DNA from: Heterohyrax brucei
Lineage: Eukaryota; Chordata; Mammalia; Hyracoidea; Procaviidae
DNA: 64,000 bases
Direction: 5' to 3'
NCBI GenBank assembly: GCA_028571685.1
Contig: CM053166.1
Location: 62,706,111 to 62,770,110, forward strand
Positions 44,472 through 56,787 of the stretch are shown here, piece by piece (position 1 is the first letter of the stretch; the number at the start of each line of letters is the position of its first letter). A model generated the notes under the pieces. That model saw nothing but the letters and a program-made list of their open reading frames with translations, had not been told where the DNA came from and did not search any database. The translations under genes and the position numbers were made by a program.

Positions 44472-46078
44472 TTGTATCTCAATACAAATTCCAATGACAT
44501 TTTTTAATGAGATGGAGAAACAAATTATCAGCTTTATTTGGAAAGGGAAGAAACTCTGAATAAGTAAAGCACTACTGAAAAAGAAGAACATGCTGGGAGG
44601 CCTCTCACTACCTGACTTTAAAACCTATTACACTGCCACAGTAGTCAAAATAGCCTGGTACTGGTATAAAAAGAGATATATAGACCAATGGAACAAAGTA
44701 GAGACCCCAGAGATGCCACCATCCTCTTATGAACAGCTGATATTTGACAAAGGTCCTAAGATTTTGAACTGGGGTAAGAACAGTCTCTTTAACAAATGGT
44801 GCTGGCATAATTGGATATCCATCTGCAAAAAATTGAAACAAGACCCATATCTCACACCTTATACAAAAATCAACTCCAATTGGATAAAAGACCTGAATAT
44901 AAAAGCTAAAACGATAAAGTTCATCCAAGATAAGATAGGGTCAACAATGTGTGTTTTAATATGCAATATAGACAAACTTCAAAATCTGACAAACAAAACA
45001 CATTCATCAGAAGAGAAAATAGATAAATGGGAATTAATAAGAATCAAACACTTCTTCTCATCCAAAGACTTCCTCAAAAGAATTAAAAGACCACCTACAG
45101 AATGGGAATAAAAATTTGGCAACTCTATGTCAGACCGACGCCTGATCTCCATAATCTACAAGGTTCTACAAAATATCAATAAGAAAAAGACAAATCATCC
45201 AATTAAGCGATGGGCAAAGGAGATGGACAGACACTTCTCTAAAGAGGAGATCCAGGCAGCCAAAAAAACACATACAGACATGTTTATTAAAGAAATTCAA
45301 ATCAAAACGACAATGAGATACCACCTCACCCCAATGAGATTGGCCATGATCCAAAAAACGCAAAACAATAAATGTTGGAGGTGCTGTGGAAAGATTGGAA
45401 CTCTCCTTCACTGTTGGTGGGATTGCAGAATGGTGCAACCTCTTTGGAAAGCAATTTGGCGTTACCTTAAAATAATGAATATAGATATATACTATTTGAC
45501 CCAGTTATTCCTCTGCTCAGAATATATTCTACAAAATCAAGGCCATTCACACCAACTGCTACATGCACATGAATATTCATTGCAGCACAGTGCATGATAG
45601 CAAAAAGTTGGAATCAACCCAAATGCCCAACAACAGAAGAGTGGATAGGTAAACTTTGGTATATACACTCCATGGAGTACTACACACTGATAAAGAACAA
45701 CGATGATAGCAGGAAACATCTCTCAGTTTGGTCTCAACTGGTGGACATTATATTGAGTGAAACCAGTCAGCGACAGAAGGACAATTATTATATGAGACCC
45801 CTAAGATAAAAACTTAAAATCATACTCATACATAATAGAAAAGACTCTTTGACGGCTACAAGGGTGGGGAAGATGGGAGAGTGGGAAGGCAAGGGGCGAG
45901 GGTTTAGATTAGTTAATTGTTAGAAATTTGGTAGGGTGAAATTGGTGACAATTCACATTAGTAAGAAGATCAATATTAATGAGACTTCGACACAACTTGT
46001 GTACTCCTCCTCTCTTAACCCAATATTGTAAACACAGAGTATGTACACTTTCATTTTTTTATAAAATAAAAATTAAAA
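44472..46078 (+). mobile_element. L1-H, 5'-truncated LINE-1 inside L1-G ORF2
   Basis: L1-H begins late in the RT region of ORF2 (GTATCTCAATACAAATTCCA) and ends with an A-rich tail. The flanks AAAAGTAT (44464-44471 and 46079-46086) are the TSD, whose left limit in the A-run is ambiguous. L1-G ORF2 text resumes right after it. Confidence 0.9.
44585..45809 (+). pseudogene. L1-H ORF2 C-terminal region, nearly open
   Basis: Open pieces 44590-45111 ([20 protein letters not shown]...), 45127-45597 and 45594-45809 cover the thumb-like region, the zinc knuckle (C-x3-C-x7-H-x4-C, near 45375-45430) and the natural end MRPLR-stop at 45809. The lesions are a stop at 45112 (TAA after PTEWE) and a frame change near 45490-45590. 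This is the best-preserved ORF2 C-terminus here. Confidence 0.9.
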
Positions 46079-47185
46079 AAAAGTATCAGAATGCAATACA
46101 ATGAAAGACTGTACTCTAACAGATTTGAAAACCGAGAGGAATTGGAAAAACTTCTAGATTCATATCACCTACCCAAATATCACAAAGAGAAGTAGAATAA
46201 CTTAATAAACTCATCACAAAGGAAGAGATCAAAAAAGCCATCAGAACACTACCAACCCCCAAAAGTCCTGGCCCAGATGGCTTCACTGGAGAATTCCACT
46301 AAACTGTTAGAAAAGAGTTAACTCCAATATTACTGAGACCATTTGACAGCATAGAAACAGATGGAATACTCCCAAACTCATTTTATGAAGCCAGTATAAC
46401 CTTGATACCAAAGCCAAGGAAAGGTCCCACTAAAAAACAAAATTACAGGCAAATATCACCCATGAACCTAGATGCAAAAATCTTCAACAAAACCCTTCCC
46501 AATAGAATTCATCAACATATCAAAAAAATAATTCATCATGACCAATTTGAATTCATACCAGGGATGCAAGTCTGGTTCAACATCGGAAAAACAATGCGAT
46601 CAACCACATAAATAGCGCAAAGGATAAGAATCACCTGATTTTGTCAAGCGATGCTGAAAACACATGTGACAAAGTTCAACACACATTTATGGCAAAAACT
46701 CTCAGAAAATTAGGAATAGAAAGTAAATTCTTCAATGCAAAAAGGGGCATCTACACAAAGCTAACCACCTACATCATCCTGAATAGAGAGAGACTGAAAG
46801 AATTACCCTTGAGAATGGGAACTAGACAAGGATGCCCACTCTCACCGCTTCTATTCAACATTGTACTAAGTTTCTAGCCAGAGCAAATAGACAAGACAAA
46901 GAAATAAAGGCATCCACATTGGCAAAGTAGAAGTAAAAATCTCCCTATTTGCAGGTGATATGATTGCATATGCAGTAAATCTTAAATAATCTGTAAGTAA
47001 ACTACTGAAACTAATAGAGGAGTCCAGCAAGGTATAAGGATATAAGATAAACATGAGTAAATCAGTAGGATTCCTTTATACCAACAAAGAGATCATCAGA
47101 TAAGAAATCACCAAATCAGTACCATTTAGCATAGCCCCCAAGAAAATAAATACCTAGGAATAAATTTAACCAGATAAAAGGAAAC
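46079..47185 (+). pseudogene. L1-G ORF2 part 2 (reverse transcriptase)
   Basis: The RT is recognisable: 46402-46611 ([20 protein letters not shown]...), then 46641-46877 with [16 protein letters not shown]. At about 46943 the catalytic box reads FAGD instead of FADD. Frames change near 46610, 46880 and 46905. The frame is cut by the solo LTR at 47186 and resumes at 47645. Confidence 0.88.
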
Positions 47186-47644
47186 TGTCTTAGTCGCCTG
47201 ATACTGCTCCAACAGAAAATACCATGAGTGGAAGGCTTCATAAAGAGAAACTTTATTGGCACTGTCTGGTAGCTTACCAAATCCATTTACAAATTGTAAG
47301 TCCATTCAGTAAAAGAATTTATCACAGTCCGGTAGACTGAGTCCAAATCCAGTGAGAGCATCTTGGCACAGGAACCTCAGATCCAAAGGATGTGCCTTCT
47401 CTTGGTCATGTTGCTTTCTTGGTACTGTGAAGTTCCCAGCTTCCTCTGCTCACTTCTCTCCCTTATATTCCAAAAGCTTGTACCTGGAGTCCTGCCTCAC
47501 TAACACAACTGCAGCCCATTCTCCATCATCAGTATCACAGAGGCAGGATTCACAACACATGGGAGGAATGGCACTATACTGGGACTCTAAGCCAAGTCAA
47601 ATCAACACATGCATTTTGGGGAGAACACAATTCAAACCATGACA
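47186..47644 (-). repeat. Solo LTR, shorter subfamily, in L1-G
   Basis: On the minus strand it runs from TGTCATGGTTTGAATTGTGT to GCGACTAAGACA. The flanks GAAAC (47181-47185) and GAGAC (47645-47649) are a 5-bp TSD with one mismatch. It shares its U3 with LTR-inner at 35320-35768. Confidence 0.85.
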
Positions 47645-47717
47645 GAGACCTATACAAAGAGAACTACAAGACCTTACTGCAAAAAACTAAGGGAGACTTA
47701 CATAAATGAAGACACCT

Positions 47718-47789
47718 AACCTGCTAATGGTCACCATGAGTCAGATCCTATTCGATGGCACTTGGCTTGGCTTGGCAACCTGCTAATGG
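47718..47789 (+). repeat. 46-bp micro-insertion with exact 13-bp TSD in L1-G
   Basis: AACCTGCTAATGG at 47718-47730 is repeated exactly at 47777-47789. Between lie 46 bases, TCACCATGAGTCAGATCCTA, then TTCGATGGCACTTGGCTTGG and CTTGGC. Other L1 copies have the site once (CCCTGCTCATGG). The insert ends in a CTTGG repeat, not poly-A. Confidence 0.92.
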
Positions 47790-48888
47790 ACAAGAAGACT
47801 TACCATTGTGAAAATGTCTATTTTACCCAGAGTGATCTACATATACAAAGCAATCGCAATACAAATTCTGGTGTCATTTATTTATTTATATGCGTAAATA
47901 TATACATATAAATATGTATTTTATTATGATTGAGTGAAAGTATAAAATCCAAGTTAAATTTGCATGCCTGCCTATCTGCAGCTCCTTCTGCTCTCCTTGC
48001 CCGGTGACAGCACATTTCCTCCTTTCTGTTCTATACGTCACATCCTCATAACAATCTCCTATCCCCTCCTCTCCACCCTCTCCTCTCCCTTCTAGTAAGA
48101 GGCCACTAGGACAGTAACGTACAGATGCATAAAACCATAAAATGCACACACCATACGGTCACATTATGTCCCCAAGTCCAATCCATTCCTGTCCAAAGTG
48201 TTCACCTATGTAATGATTTCTGGTCAGAGGTAGCAGCTCGTCTAGGGGCCATGCTCACAGGGGAACTCCCAGGACTTTGGACCATTAATTACAATCTTTT
48301 AGTGGAGTTATTGAGGTGCACCCCTCTTTTTCTCATGTTGCCATGTGTTGACTCCACATTGCGTGTCCCATCACGGCTGTCTTTGGTGGTGGCCAGGCAC
48401 CACCTGGTTCTTCTGGTTGCATGTTGATACCGTCACCCATTCATGTAAGTCCTTCTGTGTTCTGGGATCTTTTTCCCTCATGTCTTCGTTGTCCTTGGTG
48501 ATCATCTGTCTTGGCTGAGTTGGGATTGTTTGGTGTAACTCAGATGGCACCTTGCTAGCTTTAAAGACCCCAGATGCCACTCACCAATATGGGGTGCAGA
48601 AGACTCTCTTAGCAATAGGTTGGCTATGCTAATTGGCCTCAGTGTCCCCTGAGAGTTTGTTCCCCAGACTCCCTCTCCTTCTACTCTATCTTTGAAATAT
48701 TGGGTTAAGATTAACAGAGTGAAATCCAGTTAACGTAATCTTTTCTCTAATGAGTGCTGTCACTGATTTCACTCACCCAAATTTCTGTCAAGTATCTAAT
48801 CTGTAACCAGCTCTCTCCCTCCCTTTCTCCCTCCCCCTCCCTTGCAGCCTTCAAAGAGTCTTTTGTACATGAGTCTGTTTTTATGTTC

Positions 48889-51800
48889 TTACAGTACAGG
48901 TCTCATAAAATATTTTTCCTTATGCTGCTGACTGATTTCACTCAGCATAATGGCTTCCAATTGAAATCAGGTTATGAGATGTTTCCTAAAATCATCACTG
49001 TTCTTTATCATTGTATAGTGTTCCACCTAGTATATATACTATAGTTTGTGTAACCATTCATCTATTGTTGGGCATCTGGGTTTATTCTATCCCTTTTGCT
49101 ACCTTGCACTGTGCTGCAACAAACATTTGTATACATTTATCTGTTCATGTGACTGACCTTGATCTCAAGGATATATTCTGAGCAGTCGGACTACTGGACC
49201 ACATGGTATACCTATTTCCAGATTTTTAAGGAAGTGCCAGATGGCTTTCCAAAGAAGTTGTACCATTTTTCAATCCCAAAAGCAGAGTAAGAGAGTTCCA
49301 GTTTCTCCACAGCCTCTCCAGTATTTGTTGTTTTGTGTTTTTTGGATCATGGCCAACTTTGTTGGGGTAAGATGTATTGCACTGTAATTTTGATTTCTAT
49401 TTCTTTAATAGCTAATAATCATGAGCATTTCCTCTTGTGTCTTTTCGCTGCCTGGGTGTCCTCTTTATTGAAGTGCATATCCATCTCCTTTGCCCATTGC
49501 TTAATTGGGTTATTCACGTTTTTCTTGTTGATATTTTGCGGTACCCTGTAGACTATGGAGATCAGGCATCGATCTGACATTTAGTCACCAAATATTCTTT
49601 CCAATTCTGTAGGCAGTCTTTTAATTCTTTTGATAAAGTTTTTGGATAAGCAAAAGTGTTTGATTCTTAGTAGGTCCCATTTATCTATTTTCTCTTCTGT
49701 TGATCATGCTTTGTTTGACAGATTTTGGAGTGTAAGATGTGTATTAAAACTTCTGTTGTTGACCCTATTTTTCTTGCATGATCTTTATCGTTTTAGGTTT
49801 GATATTTAGGTCTTTTCTCGAATTTGAATTAGTTTTTTTGTAAGGTGTGAGATACTGGTCTTATTTCAATTTTTTGCAAATGGATATCCAATTTTTCAAG
49901 CACCATTTGTTAAAGAGACAGTTTTTACCCCACTTTACAATCTTAGGGCATTTGTTGAACATCAACGGTTCATAGGAGGATGGTGGCATCTCTGGGGTCT
50001 CAACTCTGTTCCATTAGTCTATGTCTCTTTTTCTACCAGTACCACACTGATTTGACTACTGTGGCAGTGTAATAGGTTCTAAGGTCTGGTAGTGAGAAGC
50101 CTCCCACTGTGCTCTCTTTCTTCAGTAGTGCTTTGTGTATCCAGGGTTTCTTCCCTTTCCAAACATAATTGGTGATTTGTTTCTCCATCTCCTTAAAATA
50201 TGTCACTGAAATTTGTATTGGGATTGCATTATATAAGTAGATTGCTTTGGGTAAAAGAGACATTTTCACAATGTTAAGTCTTCCTATCAGTGAGCAGGGT
50301 AGGTTTCTCTATTTATGTAAGTCTCTCTTAGTTTCTTGCAGTAAAGTCTTGTAGTTCTCTGTGTAAAGGTTTCTTATTTCTCTAGTTAGATTTATTCCTA
50401 GGTATTTTATCTTCTTGGGGGCTATAGTAAAGGGTATTGATTCAGTGCTTTCTTCTTTAATGATCTCATTGGTGCTATAAAGGAATCCTATTGATTTACT
50501 TGTGTTTATCTTTTATCCTGATACTTAGCTGAAGTCTTGTATTAGTTTGAGTAGTTTACTTATGGATTCCTTAGGATTCTCTGAGTATACAATCATATCA
50601 TCTGCAAATAGGGAGATTTTTACTTCTCTTTGCCAATGTGGATGCCATTTATTTCTTTGTCTTGTCTAATTGCTCCAGCAAGAACTTCTAGTACAATGTT
50701 AAATAGAAGTGGTGAGAGTGGGAATCCTTGTCTAGTTCCCACTCTCAAGGGGAATTCTTTCTGTCTTTCTCCATTCAGGATGATGTAGGCAGTTGGCTTT
50801 GTGTAAATGCCCCTTATTGCAATGAAGAATTTGCCTTCTATTTCTATTTTGCTGAGAGTTTTTATCACGAGTGAGTGTTGAACTTTGTCACATGCCTTTT
50901 CTGCATCAATTGACAAAATCAGGTGATTCTTATCTTTTGTGCTGTTTATGTAGTTGATCACATTAATTGCTTTTCTGATGTTGAACCAGTCTTGCATCCC
51001 TGGTACAAATCCAACTTGGCTGTGATGAATTATTTTTTTGATACATTGTGTTCTATTGGCAAGGATTTTGTTCAAGATTTTTGCACCTAATGTTCATGAG
51101 TGATATTGGTCTGTAATTTTCCTTTTTTGTGGGATTTTTCCCTGGCTTTGGTATCAGTGTTATGCTGGCTTCATAGAATGAATTTGGGAGTATTCCATCA
51201 ATTTCTATGCTGTGAAATAGTCTCAGTAATATTGGAGTTAGCTCTTCTCTAAAAGCTTGGTAGATTTCTGAGGTGAAGCCATCTGGGCCAGGGCTTTTTT
51301 TGATTGGCAGTTGACTGATGAGTTTTTCAATCTCTTCCTTTGTTATGGGTTTGTTAAGTTGTTCTACTTCTCCTTGTGGTAATTTGTGTATGTGATATGA
51401 ATCTAGGTTATTTCCTCTAGGTTTTCAAATCCGTTAGACTACAGTCTTTTGTAGTATTCTTTCATGATACTTTTGATTTCTGTTGGATCTGTTGTAACAC
51501 CTCTCATCTCATTTCTTATCTGGATTATTTGTTTCCACTACTGTTTTGTAAATTAAGCCAGTTGTTTGTCAATTATTGATCTTTTCCAAAAACAAGTTTT
51601 GGTTTTATCATTTTTCTCAGTTGTTCTTCTATTCTCTAATTCATTTAATTCTTCTCTAATCTTTATTATGTTTTCTTGTGGTGTCTGAGTGGTTCCTCTG
51701 TTGCTCTCTTTGTATTTGTTCAAGCTGTAGGGCTAATTTTTTGGTTTGGGTCCTTTCTTCCTTCCAGATGTCTGTATTTATAGAGATAAAGGACCTCTGA

Positions 51801-52652
51801 GCACTGCTTTGGCTGTATCCCAGAGATTCTAGTGGGATGTGTTTTTGTTCTCATTTGAACTCATAAATTCCTATATTTTGTCATTTATTTCTTCTACAAC
51901 CCATGACTTTTTGAGTAAGGTGTTGTTCAGTTTCCATGAGTTTCAATTTCTATCTATGTTTTTTCTGCTCTCAATTTTGACTTTTATGACTTTATGGTCT
52001 GAGAAGATGGTTTGCAACAATTCAATTGTTTGCTTTATGTGCTAACACAGGGTCTATTCTGGAAAATGTTCCATGTGCCTTGGAAAAGAAGGTGTACTTA
52101 CCTGTAGATGAATAAAATGTTCTGTATAAATCAGATTAGGTCTAATTGGTAAATTGTCACAGTAAGATATTCTGTGTTTCTGCTGAGCTTTTTCCTAGAT
52201 GATCTATCCGAACTGAAAGTGGAGCGTTGAAAACTGACACTATTATTGTGGAGTGATCTATCACATTTTTCAATGTAGTCAGTGTTTGTTCAGTGTATTT
52301 AGGTGCTCTAGTATTGGGTGTATAAATACTGAATACTGTTAAGTCCTACTTGTGTACTGAAACTTTCAGAAATAGTGACCATCCTTTATCCACAATGGTG
52401 GATTTTACATTAAAATCTATTTTATCTGAGATTAGTATTGCCACAACTGCTCTTGTCTGTGTATTGTTAGCTTGGTATATGCTACTCCATTCTTTAATTT
52501 TCCGGTTGTTCCTATCTTTAAGTCTAAGGTCTGTTTCTTGAAAGCAGGTCATGTCTTTTAATCTAAGATGTCACTCATTGTCTCTTTACTGGAGCATTCA
52601 GTCCATTTATATTCAGTGTAATTATTGATAGGTCTGTGTTTACCTCTGTCAT
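48889..52652 (-). pseudogene. L1-I ORF2, broken
   Basis: The start is at 52652. Open pieces are 52552-52346 (N-terminal endonuclease, QETDLRLKDR), 51075-50620 (RT with NRTQ, DKVQHSL and [16 protein letters not shown], where Gly-Cys-Pro has become Gly-Phe-Pro) and 50269-50033 ([20 protein letters not shown]). The FADD box is intact at DNA level near 50597. Multiple stops and frame changes separate the pieces. The natural end is at 48889. Confidence 0.88.
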
Positions 52653-53084
52653 TTTAATATATTCATTTTTGTGTTGGTGTTTTCTATTTTGCTCTTGATA
52701 CTCTGTTGTGGGTGACTCTTCCTTGTGTGTTGACTTTTCATCTTTTTCAGTGTTGGTTCTGTGTTTTTTGAGACTCCTGCATCATGTTTCTTGTTTTGGT
52801 ATGTTGCATTGCTACTGTGCTTTGTGGCTACCCCTATGATCCCTGTTAACATTCTAAGTTTAAACCCTATTTTAACTTCTGCAATTCTTATTAACTTTCT
52901 CTCCATCTGAAAGGACTATAATTAGTGTAGTATATACCTTGTTTTATGTGATGGTGTGTTAGTTTTCATGATAACATCTCTGGTTCCCTTCTTTTAATAT
53001 TATACATTTGATTGAGTTTTGTGCCTTCCCTAACTGAGTAGGTTTCTGGTTGTTGTGTCCTGTATTGCCTCCTTAAATATACAA

Positions 53085-54054
53085 TTAATGGTTTTGTTTT
53101 TCTAAGCAAAGAGCTTATTTCAGTATTTTTTGTAGGTTTGGTTTGGGTTTTACAACATCTCTAAGCTTCTGTTTATCTGCTAATAACTTCTTCATATATA
53201 AAACACAGTTTTGAAGGATATGTAACTCTTGGCTGCAAGTTTTTCTCCTTGTAGACTTTGAATGTGTCATCCCACTGCCTCTGTTCCAACATCATTTTAG
53301 CCAAGTAGTCAGATGAATGGCACTTGGCTGGCAGTCAGATGAAAGTCTACAGGGATTCTCTCTGAATGTAAGCTTTGTTTTGAGTCTCACTGCCTTCAAG
53401 AATTTCTGCTTGTGTTTCATTTTATTAAGCTTGATTATAATATGTCTTGGTGTCTTTTTGTGTCTATTTTTTGTGGTGTTCAATACATGTCTTGGATATC
53501 TGTGTTCTCTTCTTTCATAATTCCAAGGAAATTTTCTGCCAGCAACTCAACAACAAAACTCTCTATGTTTTCTGCTATCCTTCCCTGATCAGCAACTCCA
53601 CTTAATCGTAGATTATTCCTCTTGATAGAGTCTCACATATTTCTTAGTACTTCCTCACTTTTCTTATTTCTTTCTCTGATTTCTCCTCATAAATACAGGT
53701 GTCAGTTGCTCTGTCTTTAAGGTCACTAAGTTTGACTTCCATATTTTCAATTCTGCTCTTTTGGCCTTGAATTGAATTGTCTAATTCTGTAATTTTGTTA
53801 TTGATCTGTTGGATTTCAGAACATTGATGTTCCATCAGTTCAAATAACTTGCTTAATTTTTCATTTTGCTCTGCTTCATTTTGTTTAATCTCTAGGAAAA
53901 CTCCAAATATAATTCTTTTGTACTCTCCCTCTGATACTTTCAGAAAGACTTCTTCATCTGGGAAGTTTTTTGATTCTTTGTTTTGGGAGTTTTGTAGAAC
54001 CATTGTGGGCTGTTTCTTTAAATGCTTGGCAATAGTCTGTTGCTTTCGAGACAT
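53085..54054 (-). pseudogene. L1-I ORF1, broken in its second half
   Basis: The start MSRKQQTIAKHLKKQPTMVL opens a 136-codon frame (54054-53644). It covers the N-terminus and a clear coiled coil (EIQQINNKITELDNSIQ, then KSRIENMEVKLSDLKDRATD). Later frames carry the C-terminal domain (53483-53292, KTKLTFRENPCRLSSD), which is cut short by the micro-insertion at 53318-53332. It is the longest intact ORF1 N-terminal half in the window. Confidence 0.9.
53307..53343 (+). repeat. 15-bp micro-insertion with 11-bp TSD in L1-I ORF1
   Basis: AGTCAGATGAA occurs at 53307-53317 and 53333-53343. Between are TGGCACTTGGCTGGC, the last bases of the tail family. Other L1s (for example 17572-17597 read in reverse, and 42580-42595) show the unduplicated site. 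Just upstream, GCCAAGT (53300-53306) is complementary to ACTTGGC of the insert. Confidence 0.8.
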
Positions 54055-54832
54055 CTAGAGGCTGTTTAGTTTCTCTGGAATTTCCTCAACAGGAAAGGAG
54101 GCATGATTCTGAGAAGGGAGTTGGTCACTAGCTGCCTCTGTGTTCTCTAGTGACTGGCCCCAGTGGACTCTGGGGTGGTAGGTTGTGCTTCCTGGCTAGC
54201 AGACACTACTCATGGAGTCACTGCAGAGTTGTCAACCAATCCTATGATGTGGGTCAGTAAAGACTGGAATGGATGTCGTCAAGCTGCACAGCAGTTATTT
54301 CTCCAGGCAGTCTTATTTTAAAAAGCTAAAAGTTATCCAACAGCCTCCAAAATCACCCAGGCCATCAGGTGTGGTAGACTCCAACTTCCAAGTGACAATG
54401 AGAGCACCTCTTCAGCCATCCCCAGATGCTATGATGTAGTTCAAATCAGGAAGGGGTTACTGCCTTGCTGCCATCCCCAGCAGGGCTCTACCTGTAAGGC
54501 AACACTGTGCTAAACACAGACTTTCTGCTGGAAAAGCACTCCCTAGACTGGCACTACCTGCCAGCCTGGGAATTAGCCTCTTCTGAGGCCTCCAGTTGGG
54601 TAACTCCACCTCCCAGCCAACCTAGATGGTATCCTGGTCAAGCTGCCCTTCCCACTGTGAATCAGCCAGATCTAAGGCAAAGCTGAGAAAGGAAAGGGTG
54701 GAGGGGCTGTGGTGCCCTCAGTCCACTGCCACACTCTCAAAACAGCTATTCCACACACTATCTCTCTGCTGAAGCACAGGCTATTCACTTTAGCACTGCA
54801 GTTCAGCCTTTCTGCTGGCTAATACACATTCC

Positions 54833-55098
54833 TTGCCCAACGGCCAACAAAAACATAAAAAAGTTAAAGGTGCCACTATCTTCAGTCCACAGCGAGCAAC
54901 CAAATTGCAGGAGTGGGGCTCAGTGAGAGATAGGAGGTTTCCCGTTCAGTCGTGTGTGGTCCAAACTGACAGCCCTATGCCATGTCCTAGGGCTCACTGG
55001 TTGTCCAGGAAGCTACATTCAATTATCAGTCCAAGCCTTAGTTTTCAGAGGGAGTTAAAGGAATGTGTGTCTAATCCGCCATTTTGTCTCCACCTCCT
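54833..55098 (+). CDS. Antisense open frame in the L1-I 5' UTR
   Basis: An uninterrupted plus-strand frame from 54833 (MPNGQQKHKKVKGATIFSPQ) runs antisense through the L1-I 5' UTR and continues into L1-G to 55186. It aligns with an open antisense frame in the L1-B 5' UTR (minus strand 11463-11185; shared VVQTDSPMP and LSFQxEL). Equivalent frames in L1-A and L1-C have one stop at the same aligned position. It is comparable in place to primate ORF0, but homology of the UTRs alone may explain it. Confidence 0.3.
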
Positions 55099-55100
55099 TC

Positions 55101-56285
55101 AGTGTCATTTTTTAATGAGATGGAGAAACAAATCATCAACTTTGTTTGGAAGGGGAAAAAACTCTGGAAAAGTAAAGCGCTACTGAAGAAGAGGAACACA
55201 GTGTGAGGCCTCACACTACCTGACCTTAGAAACCATTATACTACCACAGTATTCAAAACAGACTGGTACTGGTAAAAAAAAAAAAAAAAAGACATAGACC
55301 ATGGAATAGAGTAGAGACCTCAGAGATGCCACCATCCCCTTATGAACAGCTGATATTCAGCAAAGCCCTTAAAAGTGTAAAGTGGAGTAAAAAACAGTCT
55401 TTAACAAACAGTGTTGACAAAATTGGATATCCATCTACAAAAACCTGAAACAAGATGCACATTTCACACATTACACAAAAACTAACTCAAAATGGGTCAA
55501 AGACGTAAATATCAAAACCAAAATGGTAGATATCATCCAAGAAAAATAGAGTCAACAATGGAAGTTCTAATACACAGCTTAGACAGACTTCAGCATCTGA
55601 CAAACAAAGCACAATCAACAGAAGGGAAAATAGGTAAATGGGAACTACTAAGAATCAAACACTTTTGCTTATCCTAAGACTTTATTGAAAGAATTAAAAG
55701 ACCACCTACAGAATGGGAAAATATATTTGGCAACTATATGTTGGACCGACATCTGATCTCCATAGTCTACAGGGTATTGCAAAATATAATGAGAAAAAGG
55801 GAAATAACCCAATTATGCAATGGGACAAGGAGATAGGCAGATACTTCACTAGAGAGGACATACAGGCAGCCAAAAGACACATCAGGAAATTCTCAAGATC
55901 ATTAGCTATCAGAGAAATTCAAATCAAAACTACAATGAGATATCATCTTACCCCAACAAGGTTGGCCATAATCCAGAAAACACAGAACAACAAATGCTGG
56001 AGAGGCTGTGGAAAGATCAGAACTCTCCTACATTGCTGAGATTGCAAGATGGTACAACCTCTGTGGAAAGCAATCTGGTGATTCCTTTAAAAGGTGGAAA
56101 TAGAAATAGATACACTACTTGAGCCAATAATCCCGCTGCTCGGAATCTATCCTACAGAAACAAAGGCTGTCACAGAAACAGACACATGCAGATGAATGTT
56201 TATTGCAGCATAGTCCACAATAGCAAAAAGATGGAATTGCCCTAGATGTCCATCAACAGATGAATGTATAAACAGACTATGGTAC
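55101..56285 (+). pseudogene. L1-G ORF2 part 3 (C-terminal)
   Basis: After L1-I the L1-G frame resumes at AGTGTCATTTTTTAATGAGA. Pieces at 55492-55677 and 55713-56039 cover the later region, and the latter contains the zinc-knuckle start CWRGCG with the His. A run of 18 A near 55276 and several stops break the frame. It is cut by the solo LTR at 56286. Confidence 0.88.
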
Positions 56286-56787
56286 TGTTTTAGTCAGCTA
56301 GTGCCACTCTAACAGAAATACCACAGAGTGGATGGCCTTAACAAAGAAAGATTTATTCTTACACAGTCCGGTAGGTTGCAAGTCCATATTCAGGGTGTCC
56401 GCTCCAGGGAAAGACTTTCCCCTTGTCGGCTCTGGAGGAAAGTCCGGTATTGCATCAGTCTTTGTCCAGGGAGCGTCCTCACGCAAGAACCTCTGGTCTG
56501 AAGGACGTGCTCTGCTCCCGGTGCTGCTTGCTTGATGGTAGTGAGGTTCTCAAATTGTCCTTTGTTTCTTCTTCCTTTTATTCCTTGCAAGCTAAAAGCA
56601 TTAAGGGTGGGGCAAGCCATACTCCAGGGAAACTCCCCCCACAGCAGGAATTCACAGCCCCACCCTAATCCTTTAACATACAGGTTAGCAAAACCACACA
56701 ATGGAGGACAGTCCCAAGATACTGGGAACCATATCCCAGCCACGTGGCTGCACACATTTTTGGGGGGACACAATTCCAACCATGACA
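56286..56787 (-). repeat. Solo LTR, MaLR-type, with perfect TSD in L1-G
   Basis: On the minus strand it runs from TGTCATGGTTGGAATTGTGT to GCTGACTAAAACA. It is flanked by a perfect 5-bp TSD, GGTAC at 56281-56285 and 56788-56792. It belongs to the same subfamily as 9801, 16278 and 39007. Confidence 0.9.

Larger units (their letters stand above)
47881..55098 (-). mobile_element. L1-I, full-length LINE-1 inserted in L1-G
   Basis: The 5' terminus at the right reads GGAGGTGGAGACAAAATGGC on the minus strand, and the AT-rich tail is at 47881-47930. The flanks GTGTCATTT (from 47871 and from 55102) are the TSD, and L1-G text continues across the site. The 5' UTR, ORF1 (54054 to 53085), ORF2 (52652 to 48889) and 3' UTR are all present. 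A 15-bp micro-insertion lies in ORF1. Confidence 0.93.
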
